A DNA stretch of 64,000 nt, from contig OX637332.1 of assembly GCA_951799405.1 (NCBI GenBank), positions 5,213,001-5,277,000 on the forward strand, read 5' to 3'. The stretch's first letter is position 1; each line of letters starts with the position of its first letter. Below, one piece after another: positions 1 to 11,944 of the stretch. A program made the position numbers and the translations under genes. Source of the DNA: Agapetus fuscipes. Its lineage: Eukaryota > Arthropoda > Insecta > Trichoptera > Glossosomatidae. The notes under the pieces were generated by a model. The model was not told the origin of the DNA. It worked only from the letters and a program-made list of their open reading frames with translations, and searched no databases.

Positions 1-420
1 ACAGTGTATACATATTACAGGAAATCAGTAAAAAAAGTAAGAAATAAATGTTATGTGTGACTCTTTCAATGTTGCTTAATGATAATTTCTAACTGTCAAT
101 TTTCTCTGAATCTGAAGGAACTTTTCCAATGACTCTTCAGATATTTACTCAAATGTTAGTGTTTTAAATTCAAATATGAAGCAGTTTATGGAGTTGTTAC
201 TAGGTCAAGAAAGGTTACTATTTTAGCTTGTCCAAAATTTAATACATTAATATCCACTTCTTCAAAACAAAGGCTTAATCAGCCACCTAAATCATGATTC
301 AGTTTCCTTTTATTCATAATGTATTTTTGGTGAATCAGAGATAGAGTTAATGAAAGTAAGAAATATACAAATGAATATGACATTTTGGCCAAAGAAGAAA
401 ACTATCCTTGTTTCAATTTA

Positions 421-671
421 CTGATAATAAAGAGAAATAACTCGAAAATTGGGAAAATCGAGATTTTGTAATAAAACGCAAGAACAATGCGAGAAGAATG
501 CGAGAAGAATGCGTAGAATGCGACAGCCGTTCAATTTGGACGAATATGACCGAGATACAACATCGGCCGCCTTTTTCATCCCATAGAAGTTGTACTGGGT
601 GTCTGAACTTCAAACGTGTTTTCCCAACATTCATGTTTTTTGAGTTATTGCTCTTTATTATTAAACGTGTG
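421..671. mobile_element. MITE, family 2
   Basis: ctgataataaagagaaataa...ttgctctttattattaaacg; same core as 48221 (gcgacagccgttcaatttgg). Confidence 0.82.
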
Positions 672-1609
672 TATGCTCAAGTGCTTTGAAAAATAGTTAT
701 AATAATGAAAAGTCAACTAATTTGCTTGTGAAATAAAAAAATAATCACAATGAATTTGGCACAAAATTATAAATTACATTTTTTTCTCGGCACAGGTGAT
801 TAGGGTCTCAATCATACAAATATTAGTTAACCTTTTCCCTAGCAACCTTATCGGGCGATATAATTTTTTTTGTTGTCTATCGATGTGGCGATTTGAGTCC
901 ATTTAATACCCAAATTTGTACTCAAGTATATTTTATTTAAAATATGTAAACCTGCACAAAATCAATCTTATTAATTTCTTACTATTTGTTAGACATTTTT
1001 TTTTGTTCAAAATTTTCTTTGATAAATAGCATTAAGAATAAGGAAAATATTCATGTACCTCATAAGTTATTCACTTTCATGAAATATCTTTTTTATATTT
1101 AAGTTCACCTTTTCTCTAGTTATTCTGCCATCAGAAATATTAAAAACTAAATATATATATACTTTTCATATATTTCTATTAAATATCTCCATAAATTCCA
1201 GTTTACCAACCATACCCTTTTTTGTCATCCTCATTTTTTCTGTTGCCTTTTCTATATTATTTGTTATTGAATTAGTGGCTGCTTATATTTTGGGTAACTA
1301 TTAAATAACTTATTATCTACTTAATATTAATAATTGTTAATAATATTATTGTATTTCCCCCGCTAAGTACTTTTTATACATCATTTTTATTCATTACTTT
1401 TGTAAATAATTAATACTACTTAAAAATAATTTAAATTAAAACCTGATTTGAAACTTATGTATTATGATGTTGCTGTAAGCATTAAATATTTTTAAAAATG
1501 TATACATTTGTATTTTTTTTCATTTATTTTCATTTGACTTAGTTTGGTTGAGTGACATTTTTGTATGAATTTCATCTCAAGGGCCTTCTGCGAATTTATT
1601 TGTTAAAAC
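672..1609. other. No gene seen
   Basis: AT-rich, low complexity. The segment about 805-850 (catacaaatattagtt...ttccctagcaacc) resembles the antisense of 14925-14955, an unclassified repeat. Confidence 0.4.
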
Positions 1610-1826
1610 ACCAGGGTTGGAAGTCTCGACGATAGTCTGTAGATTTTACCGTACCTATTTGAATATAGGATGGAATAAAACATGGCGGTACCTGAACAGC
1701 TGATCGTTGTTCCATATAAAGTAGATCAGCTGTTGATACGCCCCCATGTTTTATTTCATTCTATCTTCAAAGACATACGGTAAGATCTATCGACAGTCGT
1801 CGAGACTTTCACATCAGGATCCTTAA
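1610..1826. mobile_element. MITE with long inverted arms
   Basis: ggttggaagtctcgacgata... / ...gacagtcgtcgagactttcaca; arms about 90 bp with ataaaacatggcgg / cccccatgttttat. Confidence 0.75.
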
Positions 1827-1983
1827 CATAAATAGACTAAATGAAAGCAACAAGACTAAGATACTGCATCAGAACGAGGAGTACCAAGCCCAAACACCTA
1901 CCGAGACTATGACCTGAGACAGTGTCACGGAGAATAAAAGAGGCTTGATAAAGGAGTTGGGCTAAGGTTTGATTTGCCATCTC

Positions 1984-2216
1984 TAATCTAAGTTGCAAAG
2001 ATATATCAACATTTAAAATTCATATTAAATGCATGCCCACAGACACGCGTAAGTTTGCACCCACAAATGCTGCATGTGTACTTACAATTCAACAACCAAA
2101 CCTCAAATGAAAATAAGCTTTTGCCAACCTGCCCTGAAACATGGCGACATTGGCAAAGTGAACCATTTTTTACAGCATGGTTGGTCAGCCTTATACCAAC
2201 CTATAAGTTAAGGGAA
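1984..2216 (-). repeat. L-tail
   Basis: aatctaagttgcaaagatat...ccaacctataagttaagg; moderately diverged. Confidence 0.8.
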
Positions 2217-2518
2217 TCTGCAAGCAAAATTAGATGGAATCATATCTATGATTTTTGTTTTGTTTCTCCAATTGTGCTTAATTTATTTATTAAATCTATT
2301 CTCTTACATTATTTTTTTAGGGTTAGTTGTTTCAATGTCAGCTTATAAATGTGTCAGAAATATATGATAATGGAATTCCAAAAACGCAAGACAATAAATT
2401 AAATCATAGGCCTTATCTTCATGGAGATTTTTGTTATTGAAAAGGATTTCATCAATGTGGACAAGAGTCCACATTTGAAAGATTTCAACATTACCCAGAG
2501 ATTTTTGGGATTCGGATT

Positions 2519-2740
2519 CCTTCATTCATACATTGGTATGAGACTGACCGCCCATACATTAAAAGATGGTTCACCTTTGTGGACCTATTACAGGGGAGGA
2601 GTTTGGATTTAATTTGTAAGTAGGTACACATGCAGCACTTTTTCAGTGCAAACTTACACTTCTTGACCTATAAGTTGGTATGACGCTGACCAACTAAATC
2701 TAAATCTAAATCTAAGCTGCAAAGATCATTTTTCTACTCC
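2519..2740 (+). repeat. L-tail, rearranged
   Basis: Pieces of the unit (ggtatgagactgaccgccca; cttgacctataagttggtat) followed by taaatctaaatctaaatcta. A mosaic of two copies. Confidence 0.6.
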
Positions 2741-2911
2741 CATTTGGTAATTTACTAATTACAAAACGGCTAACGCAATCACAATGCCATACATTTCTAC
2801 ACCCGTTGCATAATGTTACATTATGCAACCGGTAACCGTGTTAAAATGAACATGTGCGCATGCGCATTGTCAGAATTGGAACCATTTTTTAATTTCAAAT
2901 GTCAACCTTGT

Positions 2912-3035
2912 ATGGGGGTATGAAGACCTGTCAATCCAAGATGGCCGCAAGCGATCAGCTGATTAGGCTTCATACAATATTAGTGATATTCGGTAGGTAG
3001 GAATTACCGTGGTGATGAGACTTTCAGCCCTGTTC
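2912..3035. mobile_element. MITE, family 3
   Basis: gtatgaagacctgtcaatcc...ggtgatgagactttcagccc; inner palindrome tatgaag/cttcata. Confidence 0.7.
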
Positions 3036-3237
3036 AGATGAAAATAAATTAGTATATTTTATGTGTAGAGTCAAATAAAAATTGTTAATAGTGCTAAAAT
3101 TTATCGAATTTATTTATCGGATTGCTCCAAATAAAGCTTTCCTTTTTTCAATGGAAAATAAAAGGCTTGAAAGGAAAACAATACAAAAAATTTCACCGCA
3201 AAAAATAAACAAACTCAAAAAGTTACTTGGTTAATAG

Positions 3238-3450
3238 GTGAGTATGAGGTTGATCACCTATGCTGTACAAATTTGGTTCACCTGCCAATACAACTGCAGG
3301 GCATATGTTTATTTGAGTTTTGGGTTTGAATGTTTAAGCTTATATGCAGGATGTAAAAGCGCGACCTTATACATATGTGTCGGCTTGTGGGCATGAATTC
3401 AATATGAAACCTAAATATAATTTATTTTTACAATTTAGGTTAGATTAGAT
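3238..3450 (+). repeat. L-tail, diverged
   Basis: gagtatgaggttgatcaccta...ggttagattagat. Confidence 0.7.
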
Positions 3451-3573
3451 AATCGAAGGGAATGATAAATCACACGTTTTGACAAAGGTAAGGTTTTAAT
3501 TACTTCAAATGGACGAGTACATTATAATGACTTTTATTCACTATTTTGTTAATTCTCTCATGGTCGTAGAAAA

Positions 3574-3712
3574 AGTATTGTATGCCACTGCACGTAATTA
3601 GTCTTTGTAACACTCGTGCTTTCTATTGTGCCATTCGGCTGCGCCTCATGGCACAAACTAGCACTCGTGTTAAAAAGACTATCATTACTTGGCAGTGGCA
3701 TAAATAACTATT
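3574..3712. repeat. Hairpin-forming repeat
   Basis: tgtatgccactgcacgtaat...taacactcgtgctt and aagcactcgtgttaaaaaga-type antisense to 3712. Confidence 0.65.
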
Positions 3713-3928
3713 GAGATTCATATTAAATGCATTCCCACAAGCAGACACACATAATTTCGCGCTCACAGATGCCGCATGTGGACCTACAATATAAAAAACC
3801 CAATCTCAAATGAACATAAGCCCTGCAACTTTTGCCGACCTTCCCTGAAACAGGGGTGACATTGGCAAAGTGAACCATTTTTTACAGTATGGGTGGTCAA
3901 CCTCATACCAACCTATCAGTCAAGGAAT
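3709..3928 (-). repeat. L-tail
   Basis: Complete unit except its tail repeats; head to head with the next copy. Confidence 0.82.
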
Positions 3929-3939
3929 TATAACTATAA

Positions 3940-4133
3940 TGTAAATAATGGTTCACTTTGCAAAGGTCGGCACAAATTGCAGGATGTATGTTCATTTGAG
4001 GTTCGGATTTTAATTTGTACCTAAGTATGTATACATGCAGCATTTGCAAGCGCGAACTCGCAACAGACACACATGTCTGTTTTTGAGCATGCATTGAATA
4101 TTAATGTTAATACACCTTTGCAACATTAAATAT
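3940..4133 (+). repeat. L-tail, internally deleted
   Basis: aatggttcactttgcaaagg...cacctttgcaacattaaat. Confidence 0.75.
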
Positions 4134-4195
4134 TATTACATATTATACATCCCCAGTCTAAAGTTTGGCAACATACTTAACATACTTACTTACAG

Positions 4196-4268
4196 GTTTC
4201 AAGCGCCCTTGGAGTGACTACATCACGAACCAGCGATATAAAGAAATCATCAACTCATCATCAGGTGC
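4196..4268 (+). repeat. 3' tail of the CR1/L2-like LINE
   Basis: aagcgcccttggagtgacta...aaagaaatcatcaactcatcatca, as at 39766. Confidence 0.7.
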
Positions 4269-4269
4269 T

Positions 4270-6295
4270 TTTTCAAGAGAATTTAGTAGGTACTTACTTC
4301 TTATTTACTTAACTTCTTCATTATGGAAAAAGTTTTATTTTCTAATCTCCCTACGATTCAGTTTGGCCAAAGAACATGGAGGAGCCTTTGTCGTGAAATA
4401 AGTTTTATATTCCACCTTCTTTAGGAAACAAAACCAATGAAAAAGCTACAGCAAGGAGTGATATGGTAAAGGAAGAGAGGGTTATCTTGGCAGATGCACT
4501 AAGTACCTATACAAGATGTTTTCTCGAATGTTAACCTGAAAAAAAGCGAATGAGAGAGAAGAATCCCATGGAGGTTTACCTGGGGTAGTCTTAAATATGA
4601 ACGTATATTCGAATGGTATGAGTTTGGATAAGGTTTAAAAAGAAAGAATTATTTCAGAAATCTTCGAACACCATCACTGCTACTGTCAATGTCTGCTGTC
4701 AAATTAAAATTTATTGTTGAGCTTTTTACACAACACTCAACCCCAATTTATATTTAGAAAACATTACTCTAAATTAGTACCGCAAATACTTTGAATATGT
4801 CAAAATTAAAATAAATCAACAAAAAGCTATGAAATGTTGTGTATTTTATGTGAATCATTAAAATAAAAAGGTGAATTAAATTTATAATGTGTAAACAACA
4901 AAACTCTGAGTGATGTATTATTGATAAAATAAAGTTCGATAACAAAGATTTTTTCATATTCACTTATATTAAAAAATTTCTCCATCAAAAGCCATGATGA
5001 AACAATAAAAAGTATAAAAAATATGATATAAACGTTGATAAAAAATATTTGCATTGATTAACACGCAATTTTTTTGTCATTTTAGTCCGCTCTAACGATA
5101 CCTGGCCCATCACTATTTCAACCTCGCCAAGTACATCATTTGTCATTTCCTCCTACCTCGAAGTGCTTGTCGCGGACTCAAAGACTGCTATGAAATATAT
5201 TCAAAATATTATATTTTGTTATTGATCGATTCGCGAGGTAAATTAATAAACAAACACACACACTACGTGCCCAAATAAATTGTCTGTCGTTCTATGTGTT
5301 TTCTAGTGTCGACTGTCATTGAAGACTGAAAAAAAAACGTAAGTAATACACAAAGCGTATCGTTTTTTCTTTGTTTTTCGCGTCAATTTTGTGTAATTTT
5401 GAAAATGATATCGTTATGTAATAAAATGTTGTTGTTTGTTAAATAATACATTCAATCTCATATTTATTGTTGCCAAGAGCATTCCTCATCAAAAATTATT
5501 GTATGTTTTTAAAGATATCTTTCTGTCTTTTATTTCCTTTATTTATTTTTGATGCTTACTTACCTTACAAATATTTTGTTTTACGTGTTTATTATTAAAA
5601 TATAAGATAACAAGAAAGCATTTAGCCTTTTCTTTTGTTGTTTAGATAAAAGAAAGATTATTTTGACTACACGTATAGCGTTATTGATATTTTTGCGCAG
5701 TTCTCACATCCTTGGCATAACTAAGTACTTACTCATGTATTGACATTCCTATTTCGGTTGTTTTGATTTTTTTTCGACTAATTAGGAGGCGTAATAGATT
5801 AGGTATAGGCACAATATCCATCGAGATGTTTTTGGTTTTGTAAATACAAATACGAGTGATTTTTTTTCTAGTATATTTTTTTTCAAAATGGTTTTTATAC
5901 GATAGTTTTTTTTAGTAAAACAAAAACATATTTATCTATAATCTTAGTTGCAAAGATATAGGTACTTATGTATAATTTTTTTGTTCACGAAAAGGAGACA
6001 ATAGACCGATACCTCAAAGGTAAAACTGAATAAGAGACATATTAAGCTGACATAGGGTTATCAGATAAATGCACCTTTTTTCTATTTTCTAAAAAAGAAA
6101 ACACAAAATATGTGTGAAAATCCTGTAGTTTTTCACGAGAACTTCCTTGTAATTACTTCACTTAGGTACTATGAGAAGTTAAACCCAGTACTTAAAACGT
6201 TTTATCCGCGATTTCTCAAATCAGTGAATCAGCACTTTTCGCATAGAGACAGAATCCTATCACAATTTTCATGTTTGTGAAGAACTAAACTTTAG
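4270..6295. other. No gene seen; possible 5' splice donor
   Basis: AT-rich. Less AT-rich around 5085-5320, ending in a good donor context aacgtaagtaat at 5339. A non-coding first exon is possible but unsupported. Confidence 0.3.
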
Positions 6296-6299
6296 TCGT

Positions 6300-6535
6300 T
6301 AATTTAAGTTGCAAATATATAACAGCATTTAAAAAAATCATGTTCAATGGCAGATGCCCATAAGCAGAAACATTTAATTACGCGCTTACACATGCTGCAT
6401 GTGTACTTACTTACAAAACGATTAACTGAAATTTCAATTGAACATAGTCAAAGTGAAGCAGTTTTTGCAGGGTGGGAGGTTAATCCCATACCACCACATG
6501 AGTCAAGTAACTCAAACCAACCTATAAGTCAATAT
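6300..6535 (-). repeat. L-tail, diverged
   Basis: taagttgcaaatatataaca...ccaacctataagtcaa. Confidence 0.7.
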
Positions 6536-6775
6536 TTATTTCAGGGGCGAGCTTTCCATAGAGGAAAGAGTAGACAACAAAGGATTGAGAAATAATATCA
6601 CTTTAATATTGAAATCTCAAATTTAATTTTTGTAACTAGTTTCAGTATTTTTTTAATTGGAAATTAATTTTTAATTCGTTTTAAAAGGCACACATTCGAT
6701 GCACTTACCATATAAATAGTTTTTGGATTAATTGATTTTTATTTTAGTTTTTGTCGTTTATTAAGTTAGTCGGTG

Positions 6776-6952
6776 TTTTGGCCGAGAGGGCCAAGTGGGC
6801 TGATCTTTCTAACGTGTTTGGAATAGAACAACGTTGTTTCGATCCCCGCATTTGACCACAACTTTGACCCTGGTTCAACAGATGTTATTGGGTAATTATT
6901 AATTAATAATTCATTAAAATAAACAATATTGTATATTAATTTTCACAGTGTT
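6776..6952 (+). repeat. S-SINE, left half (split by DIRS)
   Basis: tRNA-like head: box A-like ttggccgagaggg, box B-like tttcgatcccc, then the family's actttgaccctggttcaaca. It continues at 12154 beyond the DIRS element. Confidence 0.8.
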
Positions 6953-6998
6953 AATGGGGGAGTTTTACCTACCATTAAAACTCTTATTATGTTTCTAT

Positions 6999-7192
6999 AG
7001 ATGTCTGGAGTCCATATTATGAGAGAAACAATCACTTTTTCCCTTTTATGTGGTTTTTTAGTCTATTCCTGGGTCTTTGATTTGCACTTTTTTACACTTT
7101 AGGCACTTTTCTACTCTATGGTCGCTTTTTCCCCATTTCCTGTTTCCCTATTTCCAGTTCCCCCATATACCGGTGGCCATTTGTCATAAAGC
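6999..7192 (+). repeat. DIRS inverted terminal repeat, left
   Basis: 194 bp, reverse complement of 11945-12138. It contains the run ggtctttgatttgcactttt and ends ccatttgtcataaagc. Confidence 0.92.
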
Positions 7193-7218
7193 TCATAATA
7201 CACCAGGTAGGGGTTACC

Positions 7219-7320
7219 TGGACTCCAGACATCTATAGAAACATAATAAGAGTTTTAATGGTAGGTAAAACTCCCCCATTATGTGTTCTGAGAGATGTCT
7301 GGAGTCCATATTATGAGAGA
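7219..7320 (-). repeat. DIRS internal complementary region
   Basis: 7219-7280 is a 62-bp reverse complement of the left outer end (6953-7014). 7278-7320 is a 43-bp reverse complement of the right outer end (12111-12153). The halves overlap by ATT at 7278-7280. In the DIRS model this region templates joining of the ends into a circle. Confidence 0.9.
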
Positions 7321-7354
7321 TCTGTCTATTATCTCCTGGTGACCGGGGACGTCT

Positions 7355-8638
7355 TTATTTGATATTAACTGGTTGAAATAGGGAGGGATCTTCTGGAGCT
7401 GTATGTTGCAACATCTCTTTCTGATAGTATTTTCTGAAAGTGTTTTCTATTGGGTAGTTCTCCAGCCAATTAAGTGATGCGACCGCTGAACGTGTGCTGC
7501 CGGGAGTGGCCTCTACTCCTGCTGATTTTAGCGTGTTCTTTACCCATCCTCCTATGATTGTTCTTTTAGCTGCCTTCACTTGTCCTCGGGTGCTGATGAA
7601 CAGGTTATAAATATTTTGTCCTGATCTCCTTTCGCGTGATAGTTCAATCAGCTTCCTTATCCAGAAGACTGGGTTGACGTTGTGTTCCTTGGATTCCAGA
7701 AGTGTATCTGTTTTTGATCCAACAAATGGAATTAACACAATTGATGTGCCTTCGTCTAGAATGTTTCCTTCTGTGATATTAAGCAAGGTCAGATCGTGTA
7801 CTCTTCTTCCTGAGGATAACAGAAGTAAGATTGCTGTTCTACACGCAACTTCATAGAGAGAATCTGAACGAGGAGTGTTCCTGACTAGCCAGTCTTTCAC
7901 TATCTGCGGATTCCACACAGGGGACTTAGGAGGGTTAATCCTTACCATTGCTATGGCTTTTAATGTATGTTTCACTAGGAAATCTGAGCTGAGATTCTTT
8001 TCCATCATTGGGTTGCAGAAGGTTACGATGGCTGACTTGTGTACCAGTATAGTCCTGTATGACAGTTTTTTGTTTATGAACAGTTGCGCTAGATACCTTG
8101 CCAATTGATTAGGAGATGATGTGTTGGGATGGGTATTTTCCGCCAGTATCCAGCGGCACCATTTTTGCCAAGCAGGTTTATATGTGTTGAGTGTGGAAGC
8201 TCTCCATCCTGACAGGAGCAGTCTTTTCTCTTCCGCGTTTTGAAAGATTGCGCATGAGTCTGTGGAGTCTCTGGATACGTAAGTTGAACTCATGTGTGCC
8301 GTCGTGGATGCGAACAGGTCTATATCTGGTACTCCAAAATGATTGAAAATGGCCTTCGTTGCTGTTGATAAAAGATGCCACTCTGGAGGGGATCTTCCTC
8401 TTGATAGGTGATCCGCGTCTCCGTTGTATCTTCCCGGTAGGTACTGCGCTGTTAGCGAGATTTCCCATTGGCCTGCCAGAGTCAACAGATCTCGGGTAAG
8501 ATTTAGGAGTGTTTTGGATCTGGTGCCCCCTTCCTTGCGGATGTAGGCGACTACTGTCTTGTTGTCTGATTGTACCAGAATTTCGGAGCCAGAAAGGTCG
8601 TGCGCTGTGCGTTGCAGGGTTGTGAAAACAGCGAACAA
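7355..8638 (-). CDS. DIRS RNase H + tyrosine recombinase
   Basis: 427-aa open frame, 3' part of the DIRS pol. Residues 14-80 are an RNase H remnant (VQSDNKTVVAY with Asp24; NGDADHLSR with Asp74). 101-115 has the DIRS-typical VPDIDLFAS. 140-427 is a tyrosine recombinase: box I LLLLSSGRRVHDL (Arg278/279), second Arg in GSTRSAVAS (380-388) where the usual His of H-x-x-R appears to be Gly, and the Tyr candidates in RKYYQKE (Tyr404/405). Family role: integrates the circular DNA form without target duplication. The frame is open to the stop, but the polymerase upstream is disrupted, so this copy is probably not autonomous. Confidence 0.88.
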   Translation of the reverse strand: MFAVFTTLQRTAHDLSGSEILVQSDNKTVVAYIRKEGGTRSKTLLNLTRDLLTLAGQWEISLTAQYLPGRYNGDADHLSRGRSPPEWHLLSTATKAIFNHFGVPDIDLFASTTAHMSSTYVSRDSTDSCAIFQNAEEKRLLLSGWRASTLNTYKPAWQKWCRWILAENTHPNTSSPNQLARYLAQLFINKKLSYRTILVHKSAIVTFCNPMMEKNLSSDFLVKHTLKAIAMVRINPPKSPVWNPQIVKDWLVRNTPRSDSLYEVACRTAILLLLSSGRRVHDLTLLNITEGNILDEGTSIVLIPFVGSKTDTLLESKEHNVNPVFWIRKLIELSRERRSGQNIYNLFISTRGQVKAAKRTIIGGWVKNTLKSAGVEATPGSTRSAVASLNWLENYPIENTFRKYYQKEMLQHTAPEDPSLFQPVNIK

Positions 8639-8844
8639 CTCTTTTCGTTTGGAGTGCCGCTTCTTTTGTTTGAACGGTCCACTGTCCTGACAGCATCAAG
8701 TCGTCCAGAGTTGCTCCCCAAGCTTAGTCTGACGCATCTGTTGTCAAGAAACGTTCGCAGGTTTCCCTGTGGATGGAACTTGATTCGTTCGCATTCCCTA
8801 TCCCCCACTCTATTACTTGTAAGCTGTCCTCGGTCATTTGTCAT

Positions 8845-9402
8845 GACCTTCTTGGTGACAGGTGCTTCAGTGGCCTGCTCGCTATCTGCAATTGTCTGCA
8901 GTGGAGGCGACCATGAAGCTGGCAAAGTTTAGTCTTCCTAGGAGACTTTCCGCCAGTTTTAAGGACCATTTTCGAGAAGTCAGTATTGCTCGAAGTGAGT
9001 GGCACAATGCCTCTTGCTTCCGGTAAGAAAGACCTTCTTGGTGACAGGTGCTTCAGTGGCCTGCTCGCTATCTGCAATTGTCTGCAGTGGAGGCGACCAT
9101 GAAGCTGGCAAAGTTTAGTCTTCCTAGGAGACTTTCCGCCAGTTTTAAGGACCATTTTCGAGAAGTCAGTATTGCTCGAAGTGAGTGGCACAATGCCTCT
9201 CGCTTCCGGCAAGAAAGACCTTCTTGGTGACAGGTGCTTCAGTGGCCTGCTCGCTATCTGCAATTGTTTGCAGTGGAGGCGACCATGAAGCTGGCAAAGT
9301 TTAGTCTTCCTAGGAGACTTTCCGCCAGTTTTAAGGACCATTTTCGAGAAGTCAGTATTGCTCGAAGCGAGTGGCGCAATGCCTCTTGCTTCCGGTAAGA
9401 AA
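8845..9402 (-). repeat. Tandem array in DIRS RT/RNase H linker, 3 x 186 bp
   Basis: Units start at 8845, 9031 and 9217 (gaccttcttggtgacagg), 62 codons each, so the 190-aa open frame repeats a 62-aa peptide three times (block KMVLKTGGKSPRKTKLCQ). Confidence 0.93.
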
Positions 9403-9528
9403 GGAATTTGCAATTGTTATGCGTGTCCCAAACGATTCCCAAGTACTCTAATTGTTGAGTGGGGAAGAGCACTGACTTCTGGAGATTTACATACCACCCC
9501 AGAGATTGTAGGATATCTACTGCTAGAT

Positions 9529-10112
9529 GCGATTGCCGACGAAGATCGTCCTTGGATTGGTTCGCAAGGAGGAAGTCGTCGAGATAAACGATTGTCCGGA
9601 TATCTCGTCGCAGCAGTAAGTAGTTGGGCTACCCAATTTGTGAGGGTTGCAAACATTCTGGGGGCAGATGAAAGGCCAAAGATGCGATTGCCGACAAAGA
9701 TCGTCCTTGGATTGGTTCGCAAGGAGGAAGTCGTCGAGATAAACGATTGTCCGGATATCTCGTCGCAGCAGTAAGTAGTTGGGCTACCCAATTTGTGAGG
9801 GTTGAAAACACTCTGGGGGCAGATGAAAGGCCAAAGATGCGATTGTCGACAAAGATCGTCCTTGGATTGGTTCGCAAGGAGGAAGTCGTCGAGATAAACG
9901 ATTGTCCGGATATCTCGTCGCAGCAGTAAGTAGTTGGGCTACCCAATTTGTGAGGGTTGAAAACATTCTGGGGGCAGATGAAAGGCCAAAGATGCGATTG
10001 TCGACAAAGATCGTCCTTGGATTGGTTCGCAAGGAGGAAGTCGTCGAGATAAACGATTGTCCGGATATCTCGTCGCAGCAGAAAGTAAATTTGTGAGGGT
10101 TGCAAACATTCT
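9529..10112 (-). repeat. Tandem array in DIRS RT, 3.8 x 155 bp
   Basis: Units start at 9529, 9684, 9839 and 9994 (gcgattg(c/t)cgac). Each carries the YLDD catalytic box. 155 is not a multiple of 3, so each repeat shifts the frame. Confidence 0.93.
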
Positions 10113-10258
10113 GGGGGCAGATGAAAGGCCAAAGGGCAGACTTGTCATCTGAAGTAATTCTCCTCGATAGACCAGTCGCAAAAATCTCCGATGTGCTATT
10201 GGGAGATGAAAGTAAGCTTGCGATAGGTCTATTTTCGACAACCAATCGTTTGGCTGCA

Positions 10259-10651
10259 GAAACTCTGACACTTTGTAGTGGCTTATGAGTTTGAACGGAG
10301 CCGGGTCTAGGAAGAAGTTTTAACGATTTCAGGTTGAAAATCATTCTCGGGGAACCGTCCGATTTGAGTGTTAGGAACATTTTTGATAAGAAACTCTGAC
10401 ACTTTGTAGTGGCTTATGAGTTTGAACGGAGCCGGGTCTAGGAAGAAGTTTTAACGATTTTGGTTGAAAATCATTCTCGGGGAATCGTCCGATTTGAGTG
10501 TTAGGAACATTTTTGATAAGAAACTCTGACACTTTGTAGTGGCTTATGAGTTTGAACGGAGCCGGGTCTAGGAAGAAGTTTTAACGATTTTGGTTGAAAA
10601 TCATTCTCGGGGAATCGTCCGATTTGAGTGTTAGGAACATTTTTGATAAGA
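10259..10651 (-). repeat. Tandem array in DIRS RT, 3 x ~130 bp
   Basis: Three near-identical units starting 10259, 10390 and 10520 (periods 131 and 130; one unit has a 1-bp change in length at gatttcaggttg/gattttggttg). They cover the finger-motif segment. Confidence 0.93.
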
Positions 10652-10800
10652 AGCTGGGAGATGACTCCGCTGCCTCTATAACTCCGGATTCGGTCATTTC
10701 CTTTATTTGAGAGTCCATTTCGGGTGAAGGACTCGTCTGGTATAGCATTAAGTGGCTCCCTCTGGGAAACCAGATAATCTATCCTTGGGTCCAAGACAAC

Positions 10801-11944
10801 CCTAAGCCGTTTCTGACGCCGCGGCGGTGAACCTGATTCCGAAGTGTCATATCCGCATTTTTACATCCACACATTGAGATATATACTATAGAGTCGCAAC
10901 CATCATACAATCAGGAAAAAAAATGTCAAGCCGAAGTCCGTTGGAAACGTTTTAATGCAGATGCAAGGAGACAATCAGTTTTTATCCAGCTTCTGCATCG
11001 AATAACGCGCACTGTACTCTCAGGTTAAAACGAGATAGCAATAATTTTAGCAAACACATGGCAGACTTCAAACACGACAAAAAGGGCTGGATATCATAAT
11101 TCTTTGATATAAAATTCCCCTACAGTAATACTATTAAAAATGAATGTCAGATTAAAATGAAATGTAACTTTAGTCCTTTACTTTTAAAAATAATATGAGC
11201 AAGTCTTCAACCAGCAACCTGGCAGTATACAACCTTATTGTTGGTGTCAAATGTGTAACATTAATTAAAATATATTTAAGAAAAACTTATTTTTTTTCGA
11301 AAATAAATTGTTTTAATAATTAATCTGTGCTAGTATGTTGTGTTTTTTTCATTTGTGCATGTTGTATAATTGATCAAGTTCACAAACAATGGTGTTTGAA
11401 AACTCCAATCACAATATTTAGACATTTATGGCAATATGTATTACCACCTGTCACGTCCGTTCGCTGTGTAAGTCTGCGTGAGACTGACGAGCCTCAAAAT
11501 CGGGTTTTTCTCGAGTACGACTTTTGACTTACTACAGGGTGCTACGTGTTTCGAGCAACGTTACGTCTCTAGTATATATACCTCAATGCATCCACATCAC
11601 CTGAATCCTGTGAGATGTCGGCGGGAGGTGGCCCTTTTTTGTTATCACAACTCATAACACTGATTTTGATGTTATCTAAAGTAAAAACTCCGTTAAAATA
11701 ACGAAAAACGTTTTTCGTAAATGCGTGGCATACCCACAAAAATACATTATACTTTTGTAGGTATGCCACGCTTATACACTTTTAAACACCACAATTTCGC
11801 CTGTTTTAGTTTTTAATTGTTCACAGGGACACAAGATGGTAAAATAACACTCTTTTTTAAATGTTTTTGCCCAGGAATATTGTCAATTCACTCAAATTTT
11901 CGAAGGTGAATTCAACTGACATGTGACCACAAGGGAAAAATGAC
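10801..11944. other. DIRS interior without recognisable gene
   Basis: Where gag is expected, no protein motif is visible. A perfect 12-bp hairpin (gcgtggcatacc / ggtatgccacgc) spans 11723-11771. Confidence 0.5.

Larger units (their letters stand above)
8640..10800 (-). pseudogene. DIRS reverse transcriptase region, disrupted
   Basis: In minus-strand order: finger motif SDGSPRMIFNLKSL (about 10370-10320), palm motif [17 protein letters not shown] and motif [13 protein letters not shown] (about 10245-10110), catalytic YLDDFL (within 10112-9529), connection region LEYLGIVWDTHNN (about 9450) and RNase H start. The frame is broken by three tandem arrays (periods 130, 155 and 186 bp) and shifts. 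Confidence 0.85.

Noticed and set aside
6347..6595. 82-aa open frame
   Set aside because: Lies over an L-tail copy; the peptide is translated repeat.
9358..10288. Plus-strand open frames of 60-138 aa across the DIRS RT
   Set aside because: Antisense shadows of the tandem arrays.
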